Assembly (NCBI RefSeq): GCF_022647885.1
Contig: NZ_JALCLM010000001.1
Coordinates: 372,001 to 436,000, forward strand
Reading direction: 5' to 3'
DNA from: Bifidobacterium sp.
GTDB lineage: Bacteria; Actinomycetota; Actinomycetes; Actinomycetales; Bifidobacteriaceae
Length of the DNA: 64,000 nt
Both the position numbers and the translations under genes were made by a program. Each line of letters opens with the position of its first letter. Within the stretch, counting starts at the first letter, position 1. Under the pieces are notes generated by a model. The model was given only the letters and a program-made list of their open reading frames with translations, searched no databases and was not told where the DNA came from. Positions 36,227 through 46,200 of this stretch are shown in pieces.

Positions 36227-37161
36227 GCACCACAGCTACTGTGCATAATGTTGAATCTCGTGCCTTGTTAGTCGGCACGATAATGAATGCCGGTATGGGC
36301 TTAGCAGGATTTGTGGTCTATATCGTTACTGATATTCAGGCTCTGCTGTTAGACGCGGCCTTCACGATTATTTCGGTAATCTCTGGGATAATCTCCATCG
36401 TTGTGTCTAGGCTGAGCTCAAAACGGAGTTCGCGCTATCCATATGGCCGCTTTGCACTCGAGTCCTTATATATGTTCGCCAAATCAGCATTGATTATTGC
36501 ACTTATGGCGCTGACGCTCTGGAAAGTAAGCGTGAAAGCTTATGAGTATTGGCGTTTTGGCACTGGTGAAGCGATGAATGTTGGACCAGTCATTGTGTAT
36601 GAAATCGTGATGGTGTCATGCGGTTTTGTCCTGTTCATCTTTTTTAAGCGGCAGAACAGGACGATGCACAATACGAGTTCTCTGCTCAAAGTGGAATCCA
36701 CGAATACGAGAATTGACGCGCTGATGTCTGGGGGTATTGGTGTTGCGGCTTTGGTGGTTTCACAAATTCCTATGAACTCCCCATTCTCATTCCTGCTATA
36801 TACCGGAGATTTCTTCATCACTCTGGCCCTTACGGTGTTTACTATTAAGGATCCGATATTGATGTGTGCACAAGCCTGGTCAGAACTGTCGAATGGAACG
36901 TTGACTTCCGGAAGTGTGAAACAGGATATCCGACAAATCGTGCAAGATATGTCACCAATAGAAGTAGCCAACACTGATTGCATGGTTTTCCGCCAAGGCA
37001 AGGGACTACGAGTTGCTATTCCAATAAACGAGGAGACTCCAATACTCGCATCCTGTTGGAAGAAAGCAGCCAAGGCAATAGAACTGCGGTTGAAACAACA
37101 ATATGGCCATGTCGTTGTGGAGTATGTAATTAGCGAGTCAGGTACCGCTACATCAGCTTAA
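36223..37161 (+). CDS. Cation diffusion facilitator-like membrane protein with altered metal site
   Basis: 312 aa with about five to six helices (to about 215) and a cytosolic C-terminal domain. The loop SRYPYGRFALES matches CDF efflux proteins. The metal site of CDF proteins is two D/HxxxD pairs in helices 2 and 5; here one member of each is kept (Asp44 and Asp165) but Thr48 and Asn161 replace the others. It may carry another cation or have lost transport. It is coupled to marR by a 4-bp overlap and followed by a perfect terminator. Confidence 0.78.
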   Translation: MSTTATVHNVESRALLVGTIMNAGMGLAGFVVYIVTDIQALLLDAAFTIISVISGIISIVVSRLSSKRSSRYPYGRFALESLYMFAKSALIIALMALTLWKVSVKAYEYWRFGTGEAMNVGPVIVYEIVMVSCGFVLFIFFKRQNRTMHNTSSLLKVESTNTRIDALMSGGIGVAALVVSQIPMNSPFSFLLYTGDFFITLALTVFTIKDPILMCAQAWSELSNGTLTSGSVKQDIRQIVQDMSPIEVANTDCMVFRQGKGLRVAIPINEETPILASCWKKAAKAIELRLKQQYGHVVVEYVISESGTATSA

Positions 37162-37172
37162 GAGAAATCTTA

Positions 37173-37225
37173 AATGAGCAAGCCGGCCGTCATATGAAAT
37201 TGGCGTGACGGCCGGCTTGCTCATT
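37173..37225. terminator. Bidirectional terminator
   Basis: Perfect 20-bp arms (37173-37192 and 37206-37225; GC-rich core GCAAGCCGGCCGTC) around a 13-nt loop, between the CDF-like gene and the convergent small membrane protein. Confidence 0.85.
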
Positions 37226-37244
37226 AACTTATAGAGTTGTGTGA

Positions 37245-37493
37245 TTAGTTGTTTGATTTGCTGACGAAGAACGAGACCACTGCAACAACAATGACTGCTC
37301 CAATAATCGAAGGAATCAGAGCCATTCCTGCGAGTTGTGGTCCCCAAGAGCCAAACAGTGCCTGACCTACAGCAGAACCTACGAGACCAGCGATGATATT
37401 GCTAATCCAGCCCATTGACTTGCCCTTGCTGGTGATAGCGCCTGCGATAATACCGATAATTGCGCCTACGATGAGCGTCCAAATCCAATACAT
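37245..37493 (-). CDS. GlsB/YeaQ/YmgE family small membrane protein
   Basis: 82 aa with three hydrophobic segments and the family glycine patterns GAIIGIIAGAI, NIIAGLVGSAVG and IIGAVIVVAVV. The family (transglycosylase-associated protein) is often stress-induced; its biochemical role is not settled. The ATG follows AAGGGGGA, the same signal as before the 53-aa gene at 18908. Confidence 0.88.
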   Translation of the reverse strand: MYWIWTLIVGAIIGIIAGAITSKGKSMGWISNIIAGLVGSAVGQALFGSWGPQLAGMALIPSIIGAVIVVAVVSFFVSKSNN

Positions 37494-37659
37494 AATTCCC
37501 CCTTATGTTGTTCCACTCTTCGATTCACGATAGTAGAGAGAAAAACTGTTATCGAAGACTGGTTACTCTCGTAGCGTGTGGTCTCAAGGCATCTGCGATG
37601 AGCCGTAAAATGTCGGTTATTTGTTTTAAGCAAGTGCCGCTCGGTTTTATGCCCTTCTC

Positions 37660-39576
37660 TTACGCCATGAGTTCAGCGTTGGTGAATTGGCTGTTATACA
37701 AATCTGCATAGAAGCCTTTAGCACTGAGCAATTCCTCGTGTGTACCACGTTCGACGATATCGCCATTGCGCATCACTAGAATCATGTCGGCATTCTTGAT
37801 AGTGGAAAGTCGGTGTGCAATCACAAAGCTGGTGCGTCCCACAGTCAGAGCGTCCATCGCTTGTTGAATCAGTTCTTCAGTTCGCGTATCTACTGAACTG
37901 GTGGCTTCGTCAAGTATCAGAATCGGAGCGTCCTTGACCATCGCTCGCGCGATGGTGACCAACTGGCGCTGGCCTTGCGAGAGCGTGGTCTTGTCATCGA
38001 GCATGGTGTCATAGCCATTGGGCAGCGTGCGAATGAAATGGTCCAAGCCCACAGCTTTGCAAGCATTGACGATCTGTTCATCACTGACACCTGCTTTGGC
38101 ATAGGCTATATTCTCTCGTATGGTGCCGCGGAAGATCCAAGTGTCTTGAAGGACCATGGAGAACTGATCGTGGACGTTCCACCGAGGAACACTCGAAGTG
38201 GATATATTGTCAATTCGAATGTCTCCTGAAGTGACATCGTAGAAGCGCATAAGCAGATTCACCATAGTGGTTTTTCCTGCTCCGGTGGGCCCAACTATAG
38301 CTATCTTCTGGCCGGCGCTCACTGTGGCGCTGAAATCGCGAATAATGGTTTTGTCAGGGGTATATCCAAAGCTGACGTGATCGAATTCGACGTCGCCTCT
38401 CAATTGTTTAATACTTCCATCGGTATTCTCACCGAGTAAAGCTGGTTTCTCTGATTCGTCAGCCATCTCTTCTTCGGCAAGGAAATCAAATACGCGCTCT
38501 GAAGCAGCGGCGGTACGCTGCAAATTCTGGAAGGCTTGTGCGAACTGACTCAACGGTTGAGTGAATAGGCGCACATACATCATAAACGCCACAATCACAC
38601 CGAAGGTTATTGAGCCATTGATGACCAAAGCTGCGCCAACCACGCAGACAACGACGTAGCCGAGGTTACCTACAAAATTCATTAGAGGCATCATTAAACC
38701 TGAAAGGAATTGAGACTTCCAGCCTGAGTCATAAAGGTCTTGATTGTATTCTTCAAACTGCTCAATGGAAGATTCCTCGCCGTTGTACGATTTCACAATG
38801 ATGTGACCGGCATATTTTTCTTCAACGTGACCATTCACATCGCCTAGGGCGACCTGCTGACGCACGAAGTAGCTTTGTGAATATTTCATCACTACCAGCA
38901 TGAGTATGACGCCTACCAAGCTTGCGCCGATTGCCGAGAGTGTCATGATGACATTATTGGCGAACATCATAATGAGAGAACCCACGAAAAGTGTGATAGA
39001 GGTAATCAGTGCACCGATACTCTGACCAAGTGTTTGGCCAATAGTATCGACATCGTTCGTGATGCGGCTGAGTATATCTCCGTAGCTGACGCGGTCAAAA
39101 TATCGCAGTGGCAGTTTATTGATTTTCTTCGAAATCGCATCACGCATCTTTCGCGCAGTTTCCTGCGTGATGTTGGCCATGATCCAACTCTGTAAGTATG
39201 TGAGTATCGCATAGCCGACATAGAGGGCAACTAGTGTGAAAGCGATGTGTTCAACTTGAGTGAAGTCAATTGAGCCAACCACAGGCTTTCCGTGAACGAG
39301 TGCAGGCAAGCCCTTCATCACGAGGTTAGTGATGTCCTTGAGTTTGTCTGGCCCAATAATTTGGAAAACTGTTCCAACGGCACCCAGTACCAAAGCGATG
39401 ATAATGGCCGGGATATAGCTGCGTGTGAAATGAAGAAGTTTGCCGAGTACTTCCTTAAAATTTTGGGGCTTCTCAGCAGGTCCGCCAACACCGGGGCCGT
39501 GCCCAGGTCCTGGCCCGAACCCGCCCCTGCGCGGTGCGCGGCTTGGTGCCTGCGCTGTTGTATTGCTATTAGTCAT
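37660..39576 (-). CDS. Heterodimeric ABC exporter subunit, canonical ATPase half (exporter 2)
   Basis: 638 aa from ATG 39576, 4 nt after GGAGG (the frame opens one codon earlier at a TTG). The N-terminus has an Arg/Gly/Pro-rich stretch (GFGPGPGHGPGVGGP), then six helices and an ATPase domain with Walker A GPTGAGKTT, LSQGQRQL, LILDEATSSVD with catalytic Glu, and AHRLST. It pairs with the degenerate subunit 100 bp upstream. The motif set copies that of exporter 1. Confidence 0.92.
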   Translation of the reverse strand: MTNSNTTAQAPSRAPRRGGFGPGPGHGPGVGGPAEKPQNFKEVLGKLLHFTRSYIPAIIIALVLGAVGTVFQIIGPDKLKDITNLVMKGLPALVHGKPVVGSIDFTQVEHIAFTLVALYVGYAILTYLQSWIMANITQETARKMRDAISKKINKLPLRYFDRVSYGDILSRITNDVDTIGQTLGQSIGALITSITLFVGSLIMMFANNVIMTLSAIGASLVGVILMLVVMKYSQSYFVRQQVALGDVNGHVEEKYAGHIIVKSYNGEESSIEQFEEYNQDLYDSGWKSQFLSGLMMPLMNFVGNLGYVVVCVVGAALVINGSITFGVIVAFMMYVRLFTQPLSQFAQAFQNLQRTAAASERVFDFLAEEEMADESEKPALLGENTDGSIKQLRGDVEFDHVSFGYTPDKTIIRDFSATVSAGQKIAIVGPTGAGKTTMVNLLMRFYDVTSGDIRIDNISTSSVPRWNVHDQFSMVLQDTWIFRGTIRENIAYAKAGVSDEQIVNACKAVGLDHFIRTLPNGYDTMLDDKTTLSQGQRQLVTIARAMVKDAPILILDEATSSVDTRTEELIQQAMDALTVGRTSFVIAHRLSTIKNADMILVMRNGDIVERGTHEELLSAKGFYADLYNSQFTNAELMA

Positions 39577-39678
39577 CAATCCTCCAGCCTTCTGTTTGGC
39601 ATGTGGCCGTGTGCCAAATGAGGTTCATATATGTGCTTCGGTATGTAGCAGTGCTCAATCTGCTATGCATCATTACCT

Positions 39679-41451
39679 TCATGCAGTCAGCTCTTTTTCG
39701 CTGAGCTGGCTTTGTGCAATTTGCTTATACACCGCGCAGGTGTTGAGTAACTCTTTATGAGTGCCGAGACCTACTACTTTGCCCTCATCGAGCACCATGA
39801 TCTGGTCAGCATCCATAATCGTGCCTATACGTTGCGCAACAATCAGCATGGTGCTGTCAGCTGCGTTTTTGGCAAGAGCGTCACGTACTTCTCGATCGGT
39901 CTTGAAATCCAACGCTGAGAAAGAATCATCAAAGACTAGAATCTCGGGTTTGCTCCAGACGGCACGAGCAATCGAAAGTCTCTGCTTTTGCCCACCTGAA
40001 AAGTTAGAACCCCCTTGAGCAACTGGTGCTTCGTAGGATTCAGGCAATTGTTCCACAAATTCTGTGGCTTGTGCGACTGACGATGCGTGCTTGACATCTT
40101 CGAGAGTCTGTTCCGTGCTGGTATCTTTTGTTGCCTTACCGCCGTATGCGACGTTGGAGCGTACAGTTCCTCTAAACATCACCGACTGTTGGGGGACATA
40201 ACCGATTTTGCTTCGAAGAGCCTTGAGTTGGTATTCGCGAATATCAACACCGTCAACACTAACTACACCTGAACTTGGATCATAGAATCTCATCAAGAGA
40301 TTGAGCAATGTGGTTTTACCTGAGCCGGTAGAGCCGATGAAAGCCATGGTTTGGCCCTTGCTCACCGAGAAATTCACATGTTCAAGCACATTGTCTTGAG
40401 CGTCAGGATACGCGAAGCTTACATCGCGGAATTCAACGGAGCCAGCGTGCCCTTCGACACCTTGAGTCCGAGTGCCGTCGATAATGCTTGGTTCAGTGTC
40501 TAGAACTTCCAGAACGCGTTGCGCAGACACATCTGCTCGCGGGAGCAGTACAAATACCATGCTCATCAACAGGAATGCCATAATGACCTGCACTGAGTAA
40601 CTCGAGAACACCACCATATTCGAAAAAACTGTCAGTTTATCTCCAAGAGATGCTGCCTCAATGAGATAAGCGCCAATCCAATAGACTGCGAGCATCAGAC
40701 CATTCATGACGGTGTTCATCAGCGGCATGAGTAATGCCATGGAGCGGGTGGTAAATAGCTGTGTGTCTGTCAGATCGTTGTTGGCCTTCTCGAACTTGTT
40801 CTCCTGATAGTCCTCTGCGTTATAGGCTCGAACTACACGTACACCAACGAGGTTCTCGCGGGCAACGAGATTGATGTTATCCGTGAGTTTCTGCATACTG
40901 CGGAATTTGGGGATAACCAGTACCATCAGTATGCCGATAGCAATCATTAATACTGCAACGGCTATGCCCGTGGCCAAGGTCCACTCGAAACCTTTGCCAG
41001 CAATCTTTAGTACCGCCCAAACAGCCATAATTGGGGCTCTAACGAGCATCATCAAACCCATGGTGATAAACATTTGAATTTGTGTAATGTCGTTGGTGGA
41101 ACGGGTGATGAGGCTCGGTGTAGAGAATTTATTCAGTTCGGCTGTTGAGAAGGATTCCACTTTGGCAAATTGCAATGAGCGAATCCGCTGGGTAAAGGAT
41201 GCCGCAACACGAGCAACGATGAAACCGGTGATGACGGTGCAAGCCATTGAGCCTAGAGAGACCATGAGCATTTTGCCACCGGCGGTCCACACAGAGGACA
41301 TCTGTGTACCAGGTTGTTCGACCATCTGTGTGATATCCGACATGTAATCGGGCAGCTTAAGGTCAAACCAAACTTGGGCGACGATGAACACCAGTGCTAG
41401 GAGCAACTGGGTTATTTCCATCTTCGAGAGATACTTACATATACGAACCAC
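39679..41451 (-). CDS. Heterodimeric ABC exporter subunit, degenerate ATPase half (exporter 2)
   Basis: 590 aa from GTG 41451, 6 nt after AAAGGA. Six helices (about 15-300) precede the ATPase domain: Walker A GSTGSGKTT, signature FSGGQKQR, Walker B EILVFDDSFSALD with Asp for Glu, and Gln for the switch His (VAQRIGT). As in exporter 1, this is the non-hydrolysing half. The gene follows the marR at 41679 in the same direction after 227 bp. Confidence 0.92.
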   Translation of the reverse strand: MVRICKYLSKMEITQLLLALVFIVAQVWFDLKLPDYMSDITQMVEQPGTQMSSVWTAGGKMLMVSLGSMACTVITGFIVARVAASFTQRIRSLQFAKVESFSTAELNKFSTPSLITRSTNDITQIQMFITMGLMMLVRAPIMAVWAVLKIAGKGFEWTLATGIAVAVLMIAIGILMVLVIPKFRSMQKLTDNINLVARENLVGVRVVRAYNAEDYQENKFEKANNDLTDTQLFTTRSMALLMPLMNTVMNGLMLAVYWIGAYLIEAASLGDKLTVFSNMVVFSSYSVQVIMAFLLMSMVFVLLPRADVSAQRVLEVLDTEPSIIDGTRTQGVEGHAGSVEFRDVSFAYPDAQDNVLEHVNFSVSKGQTMAFIGSTGSGKTTLLNLLMRFYDPSSGVVSVDGVDIREYQLKALRSKIGYVPQQSVMFRGTVRSNVAYGGKATKDTSTEQTLEDVKHASSVAQATEFVEQLPESYEAPVAQGGSNFSGGQKQRLSIARAVWSKPEILVFDDSFSALDFKTDREVRDALAKNAADSTMLIVAQRIGTIMDADQIMVLDEGKVVGLGTHKELLNTCAVYKQIAQSQLSEKELTA

Positions 41452-41678
41452 GAATTATCCTTTCGATGATTTTTGGCTCTTGCAAAGCGTGCTGCGTAAC
41501 AGGAATCACTCATGTCTCTAGGAATCGAAGAGTGTTAATGAGCGCAAGTGAGTGGTTTCCACGATTGTTGGAAGTGAATAGCTCAAGTTGAGCAGCAACT
41601 GTGTGGTGTTAAGAAACTATATGGAAGATATGGCTGTATGAAATATCCGACCAGACTTCCAAGAATTTGATTTCAGAG

Positions 41679-42188
41679 CTAGATGCTTTTTGGCACTGTA
41701 GTGCGAGTTGATTGATGAAAAGCTTGCTCAATCTCCTTTGCAGAAGGTCGAGGCTTTCCAGGTTCACACAGAGTCGTATAAATAGTGAATTCCTTAGTCA
41801 ACTTGATGAATTGCTTAGTTTTACGTTCGCCCATCTGCTCAAAAATCCAGCATATAGCCGAATGCATTTCTTCATGCCGTTTCTGTCCTTGTGCCCTACC
41901 TTCATCTGTAAGTGACACGAGGATATTTCGTCTGTCCTCTCGATCTATGTCGCGTGTAATAAGACCCTTTTTCTCCAAAGATGCAAGAACTGCACTGATA
42001 CGCGCAGAGCTGCTACCGAGTCCAGCAGCGAGCTCGGAAGGAGTCATAGTGCCATGATGACCGAGTTGGGTAAGCACAAAAGGCTCGCCTTTCATGTCAC
42101 GGCTCATGCGTTCCATCATTTCCGAATGTTTTTTGGCGGCATATTGGATGAGGTCTCGATAAGCGTCATCAGCAAATGTCATGTGCAC
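41679..42188 (-). CDS. MarR-family regulator of ABC exporter 2
   Basis: 169 aa, start after AGGGGGT. The winged helix includes MTPSELAAGLGSSSARISAVLASLEKKGL (about 50-78) and wing DREDRRNILVSLT. It lies upstream of the second exporter pair in the same orientation, copying the order marR, degenerate half, canonical half of exporter 1. It probably represses the exporter until its ligand is present. Confidence 0.86.
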   Translation of the reverse strand: MHMTFADDAYRDLIQYAAKKHSEMMERMSRDMKGEPFVLTQLGHHGTMTPSELAAGLGSSSARISAVLASLEKKGLITRDIDREDRRNILVSLTDEGRAQGQKRHEEMHSAICWIFEQMGERKTKQFIKLTKEFTIYTTLCEPGKPRPSAKEIEQAFHQSTRTTVPKSI

Positions 42189-42218
42189 CCCCTGTTCTTA
42201 ATTGCTACTATACACCTT

Positions 42219-42271
42219 ATCTCACAGTGTTAACTATTCACGGTATGTGTTATTCACAGACTGTGATATTA
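42219..42271. promoter_or_regulatory. Inverted repeat before marR of exporter 2
   Basis: ATCTCACAGT and ACTGTGATAT form an imperfect inverted repeat about 40 bp before the marR start; ATTCAC also occurs twice between the arms. On the minus strand TATAGT lies just downstream as a possible -10. A regulator site is likely but not certain. Confidence 0.4.
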
Positions 42272-42287
42272 ACGATGATGTGAATTA

Positions 42288-42947
42288 TTATTGCCAGGGT
42301 TGTTGCGCTGCGTTGTCGTCATGATTATTAGCTACCGTTGGCCCGAGAGGACTGCTCTGAGTATCGTTCTTATGTGAGAGCTGAGATGGATAAGTTGGGG
42401 TTGTAATGGAAGATTCATAACTCGGCGATACCGATTGCCGGTGTTTGTTTGCCTTTGATGGTTTCTCGCTGAATTCTGGATGTTCGTTAGCCCAATTCTC
42501 AAAGCGGACAGTGAGATCTTTATCAGTGCGATGAATTGCTCGTAGAGGTTTGATCGCTGCAAATATCAGCAGCAAAGAGAGAACAATAACTGCGGCTATG
42601 AGTCCTAATCGCACCCATATGGAGTTTGGTGAGAAGACTGCGACAAACAAGGCTACGATTGCAATAGACAGATAAAGCACTCGTTTTGTCAGAGGACCGT
42701 AGGCTCTACGACATTTTGTGAGCACCTCGATAACTTCCAGTATGGCTGACGATTCTTCATCAGTGATTGGGTGTTGAGAAAAGGACTGTTGCCCCTGTTG
42801 ACTGTTGACAAGATTTCTCTTAGTAACGCTCAATGAATGATATTTGGGCCGGTGATAGATCGCCCAGCTGATGATGAAGCACACAGCAAAAAACATCAGT
42901 CCAAAGAAAAAAATTACTAAAGCAATAGTTTCTGTCATGGGTGTCAT
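42288..42947 (-). CDS. Membrane protein of unknown function (three helices)
   Basis: 219 aa. One helix at about 8-30, then a polar region, two helices at about 90-110 and 115-135, and a 75-residue Ser/Pro/Asn-rich tail ending in QQPWQ. I do not recognise a family. Neither ATG 42947 nor ATG 42938 has a clear ribosome binding site. It lies between the second marR and the large adhesin and is not obviously tied to either. Confidence 0.65.
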   Translation of the reverse strand: MTPMTETIALVIFFFGLMFFAVCFIISWAIYHRPKYHSLSVTKRNLVNSQQGQQSFSQHPITDEESSAILEVIEVLTKCRRAYGPLTKRVLYLSIAIVALFVAVFSPNSIWVRLGLIAAVIVLSLLLIFAAIKPLRAIHRTDKDLTVRFENWANEHPEFSEKPSKANKHRQSVSPSYESSITTPTYPSQLSHKNDTQSSPLGPTVANNHDDNAAQQPWQ

Positions 42948-43264
42948 ACTTCATGAAGTCTTGGACGAGAATCTACCTTCGTGAACTGGCGATTAGCATC
43001 TTTGAGCTTTCTTAGAGTATTCGAGTGTGTAAGAGATATCACAGTTAACAATGAAATTTAAAAATTTAGTTTAACTAACACTAGAAAATAGCAGAATAGC
43101 AACGATTACAACCAATTGATTATACACTTATTTGTCCAATAGCGTGTTATTCTAATGATTAGCCAATGCGCTGTGCTTATTTGACTTAATGGTCATCTGG
43201 ATTCTTGTTAGGCGAGCGCACTTTTTAGGCGTTCGAATAGCTCGTTGGGGGCTAAGGGGGAAGT
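42948..43264. promoter_or_regulatory. AT-rich region before the large adhesin
   Basis: 317 bp without a gene. An AT-rich imperfect palindrome lies at 43043-43076 (AGTTAA...TTAACT with AAATTT inside). TTGACT at about 43181 is a possible -35 but no good -10 follows. Immediately before the ATG stands AAGGGGGA, the signal also seen in the pilus genes. Confidence 0.4.
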
Positions 43265-46200
43265 ATGAAGGATATACAGGTGCGCGCAAAAAGAAGGGGA
43301 CTCGTTAAACGAGTGCTGACATTCTTTGTTGCGGTCGCAACAATGATGGTGTTTTTCCAAGGGACAACTAGGTCAGCAATGGCTGATGACCAAGATGCCT
43401 CTACGGATATCACCCAGTGTCTGCCAGCACCAGTTGCTCCAGCAACTGAAAAGACCATAATTACTAAGGCTAGTGTGGAGTTCACCGACAAGGACGGTAA
43501 CACTGTCGCCAATGATGCGGTGGATCAAAACACCAGCGTGAAGCTTGACTACACTTGGGCCATCCCGAACGGGCTGAAGGAAGGATGTGTGAAATCCGGA
43601 AGCACCTTCACTTTCAAACTGCCTACGGGTGTGAAGTACGTGCCAGGTTCAGGGTCATTAGGCGATTACGGCAAGTATGTAATAGCTGAAGATGGAACTG
43701 TTACCTTCACTTTCAACGACAAAGTTGAGACTGAAGATAATGTCTCTGGTACTTTCTTCTACAATTCCAGCATATCGTCGAGCGACACCCCTGGTGCTCA
43801 ACAGATCACTATCCCTACCACAGAGGGACCGCAAACAACTGGTTTCGTAGTGAATCCAACCGGTGGCAGCGATATTTCCAAAACCGGTGCTCTCACCGGT
43901 GTCAACGCTTCGGGAAGCAACCCAACCGGAATTACGTGGAATGTGACCGTCAATACTTCAGGTAAGCAGTTGACCAATGCAACGGTGACCGACCCAATGC
44001 CCTCATCGACCGACAAGACTGTGACTACCACGCTGAAAAAGGTTACGGTATATCCCCTCACCATCGATCTCAACGGCAATGTCACAGGTACAGGTGACGC
44101 GCTTACTGAGGGAACAGACTATACGGTAGATAGTCAGGGAACTGTGACGTTCGTTGGCGATTACGCCAAGACACGAAACGCATTCAAGATTCAGTATGAT
44201 TCCGATATTGATTCCAGTACGGTACCAGACGGAACAAGCTTGGCTTTCAAGAACGTCGCGACATTAAATAATGACGGTAAAGAGTTCCCCGCGGATGCAA
44301 CAGTCTATGCAAGCTATGCAAGTCTAGTCACTAAGAGCTATGACGGACCAGACAGCAAAGGTGGACAGATATACAACTGGCATATTGACTACAACAAGGG
44401 TGAGGGCAACTTACCAGCTAACACCACACTAGTTGACACATTGTCTGATGGACAGGTTTTCAGTGGTACGCCGAAGCTGACGTATACCGATGGCAGTGCC
44501 GTAGATACCAGTGATTACACGATTTCGTATAGCGCAAACAATACAGTGATGACTGTTACCTTCCCCAATGGTCTGAAGAAGGCTGTAAAGCTTTCTTACC
44601 AGTCGCATGTCGTCAACGCGATTGATGACGACAAGAGTGTAACAATCAGCAATAAAGCCACAAGTAACGGACAGTCCTCAGAAAAGAGCTCTGGGTATTT
44701 AGGTCAGCAAGGTCTGGTGAAAAACCTTGGTGATGTGGATTACAACAATAAAACCGTTGGCTGGAATTTCGATATCAACGAAGCACGTCAGAGCATGCCA
44801 AATTGGACTTTGACAGATACAGTCCCCAGCGGACTCACTGTGGATTACAGTTCTTTTGTATTGAAGAATAAAGACACCGGTGTCACGTACGTGGAAGGCA
44901 AAGATTTCAAGGTCACTCCCACCGCTACCGGTTTCACGGTACAATTCATAGGGGATTTAGCAAGTAATGCGGATAGTTGGTATACCCTGGCGTACACCAC
45001 TTCTTTTGACACCACTAAATTAACCAAGGCTGATAATAATACCTGGACCAATAAAGCTAGTGCCAGATGGGGTCAAGGTGGTACTGACTCGCACGTCAAC
45101 GAGTCTAATAAACCTTTTAGACCAACTACGAATTTCGTCAATGATGGTAGCAAATCAGGCAGTTACAACGCTATATCTAAAGAAATCACCTGGAGCGTAC
45201 TCGCCAATTATCGTCAAGGTGAGTTGAAAGGCGCGACGATAAGCGATCCGATGCCTTCAGGGCAGGAATATGTTGACGGTAGCGCCAAGCTCTATGAGGT
45301 TGCTATCACCAAAGGTGGCGGTTACACCTTAGGCAGCAATGTTGGAACTGATGAGAATCTGAAGTATGACAGTGAAACTAAAACTCTGACAGCTTCACTT
45401 CCTGACGGTAGTACCAAGGCATATTTGTTGATCTTCAGAACCTCGTTCGCCAACGATGTGATTATCACTGCTAATCCAAGCGGTGTGACCAACACAGCAA
45501 GTTATACCAATGCAGACAAATCTGCTGATCTTACGGCGACTGTCAGTGTTGCTAACCAAGGTAATTTCGTTGAGAAATCAGGTTCACAGGATAGCAAGGA
45601 TTCAGCATATGCTGTGTGGCAGATGTGGGTTAATAAGTCACAATCCACACTGAATAATGCTGTTGTCACTGACACTCCATCAACGAACCAAGTTTTTGAT
45701 GAGAGTTCAGTAGTAATCTACCCAGGCACAGTCAGCGCGGATGGTAAGACTTACACGCCCAATACCGATAAAGCTCTTGTGCTCGGCAAGGACTACAAGG
45801 TAGATGTGCAAACTGACTCTACAACTGGTCAACAAACGTTCAAGATTTCCTTCCTGAACCAGATCAATTCTGCCTACTTGGTTGAATATCGCTCGTTGAT
45901 TAACTCTGCTAAAAGCAACGACACTCTAACTAACTCGGCCAGCTTTAACGCAGACCAGCAGCAAGCCAAACAGACTACAGAATCTAAGCCAGTTGCTGTG
46001 GTAAATAACGGAGGCTCTGCGCAAGGTCAAAACACCAACATTCTGTTGACTAAGAAAGACACCGATACAAACAAGGCGCTCGAAGGAGCTTCGTTCGAGT
46101 TGTGGTCTGTCAGCGGTGGTGCCAAAGGGATGAAACTCCGCAGCGGTACCACAGATGCTGATGGAAATATAAATTGGAAGAATATCAAGTCCGGCAAGTA

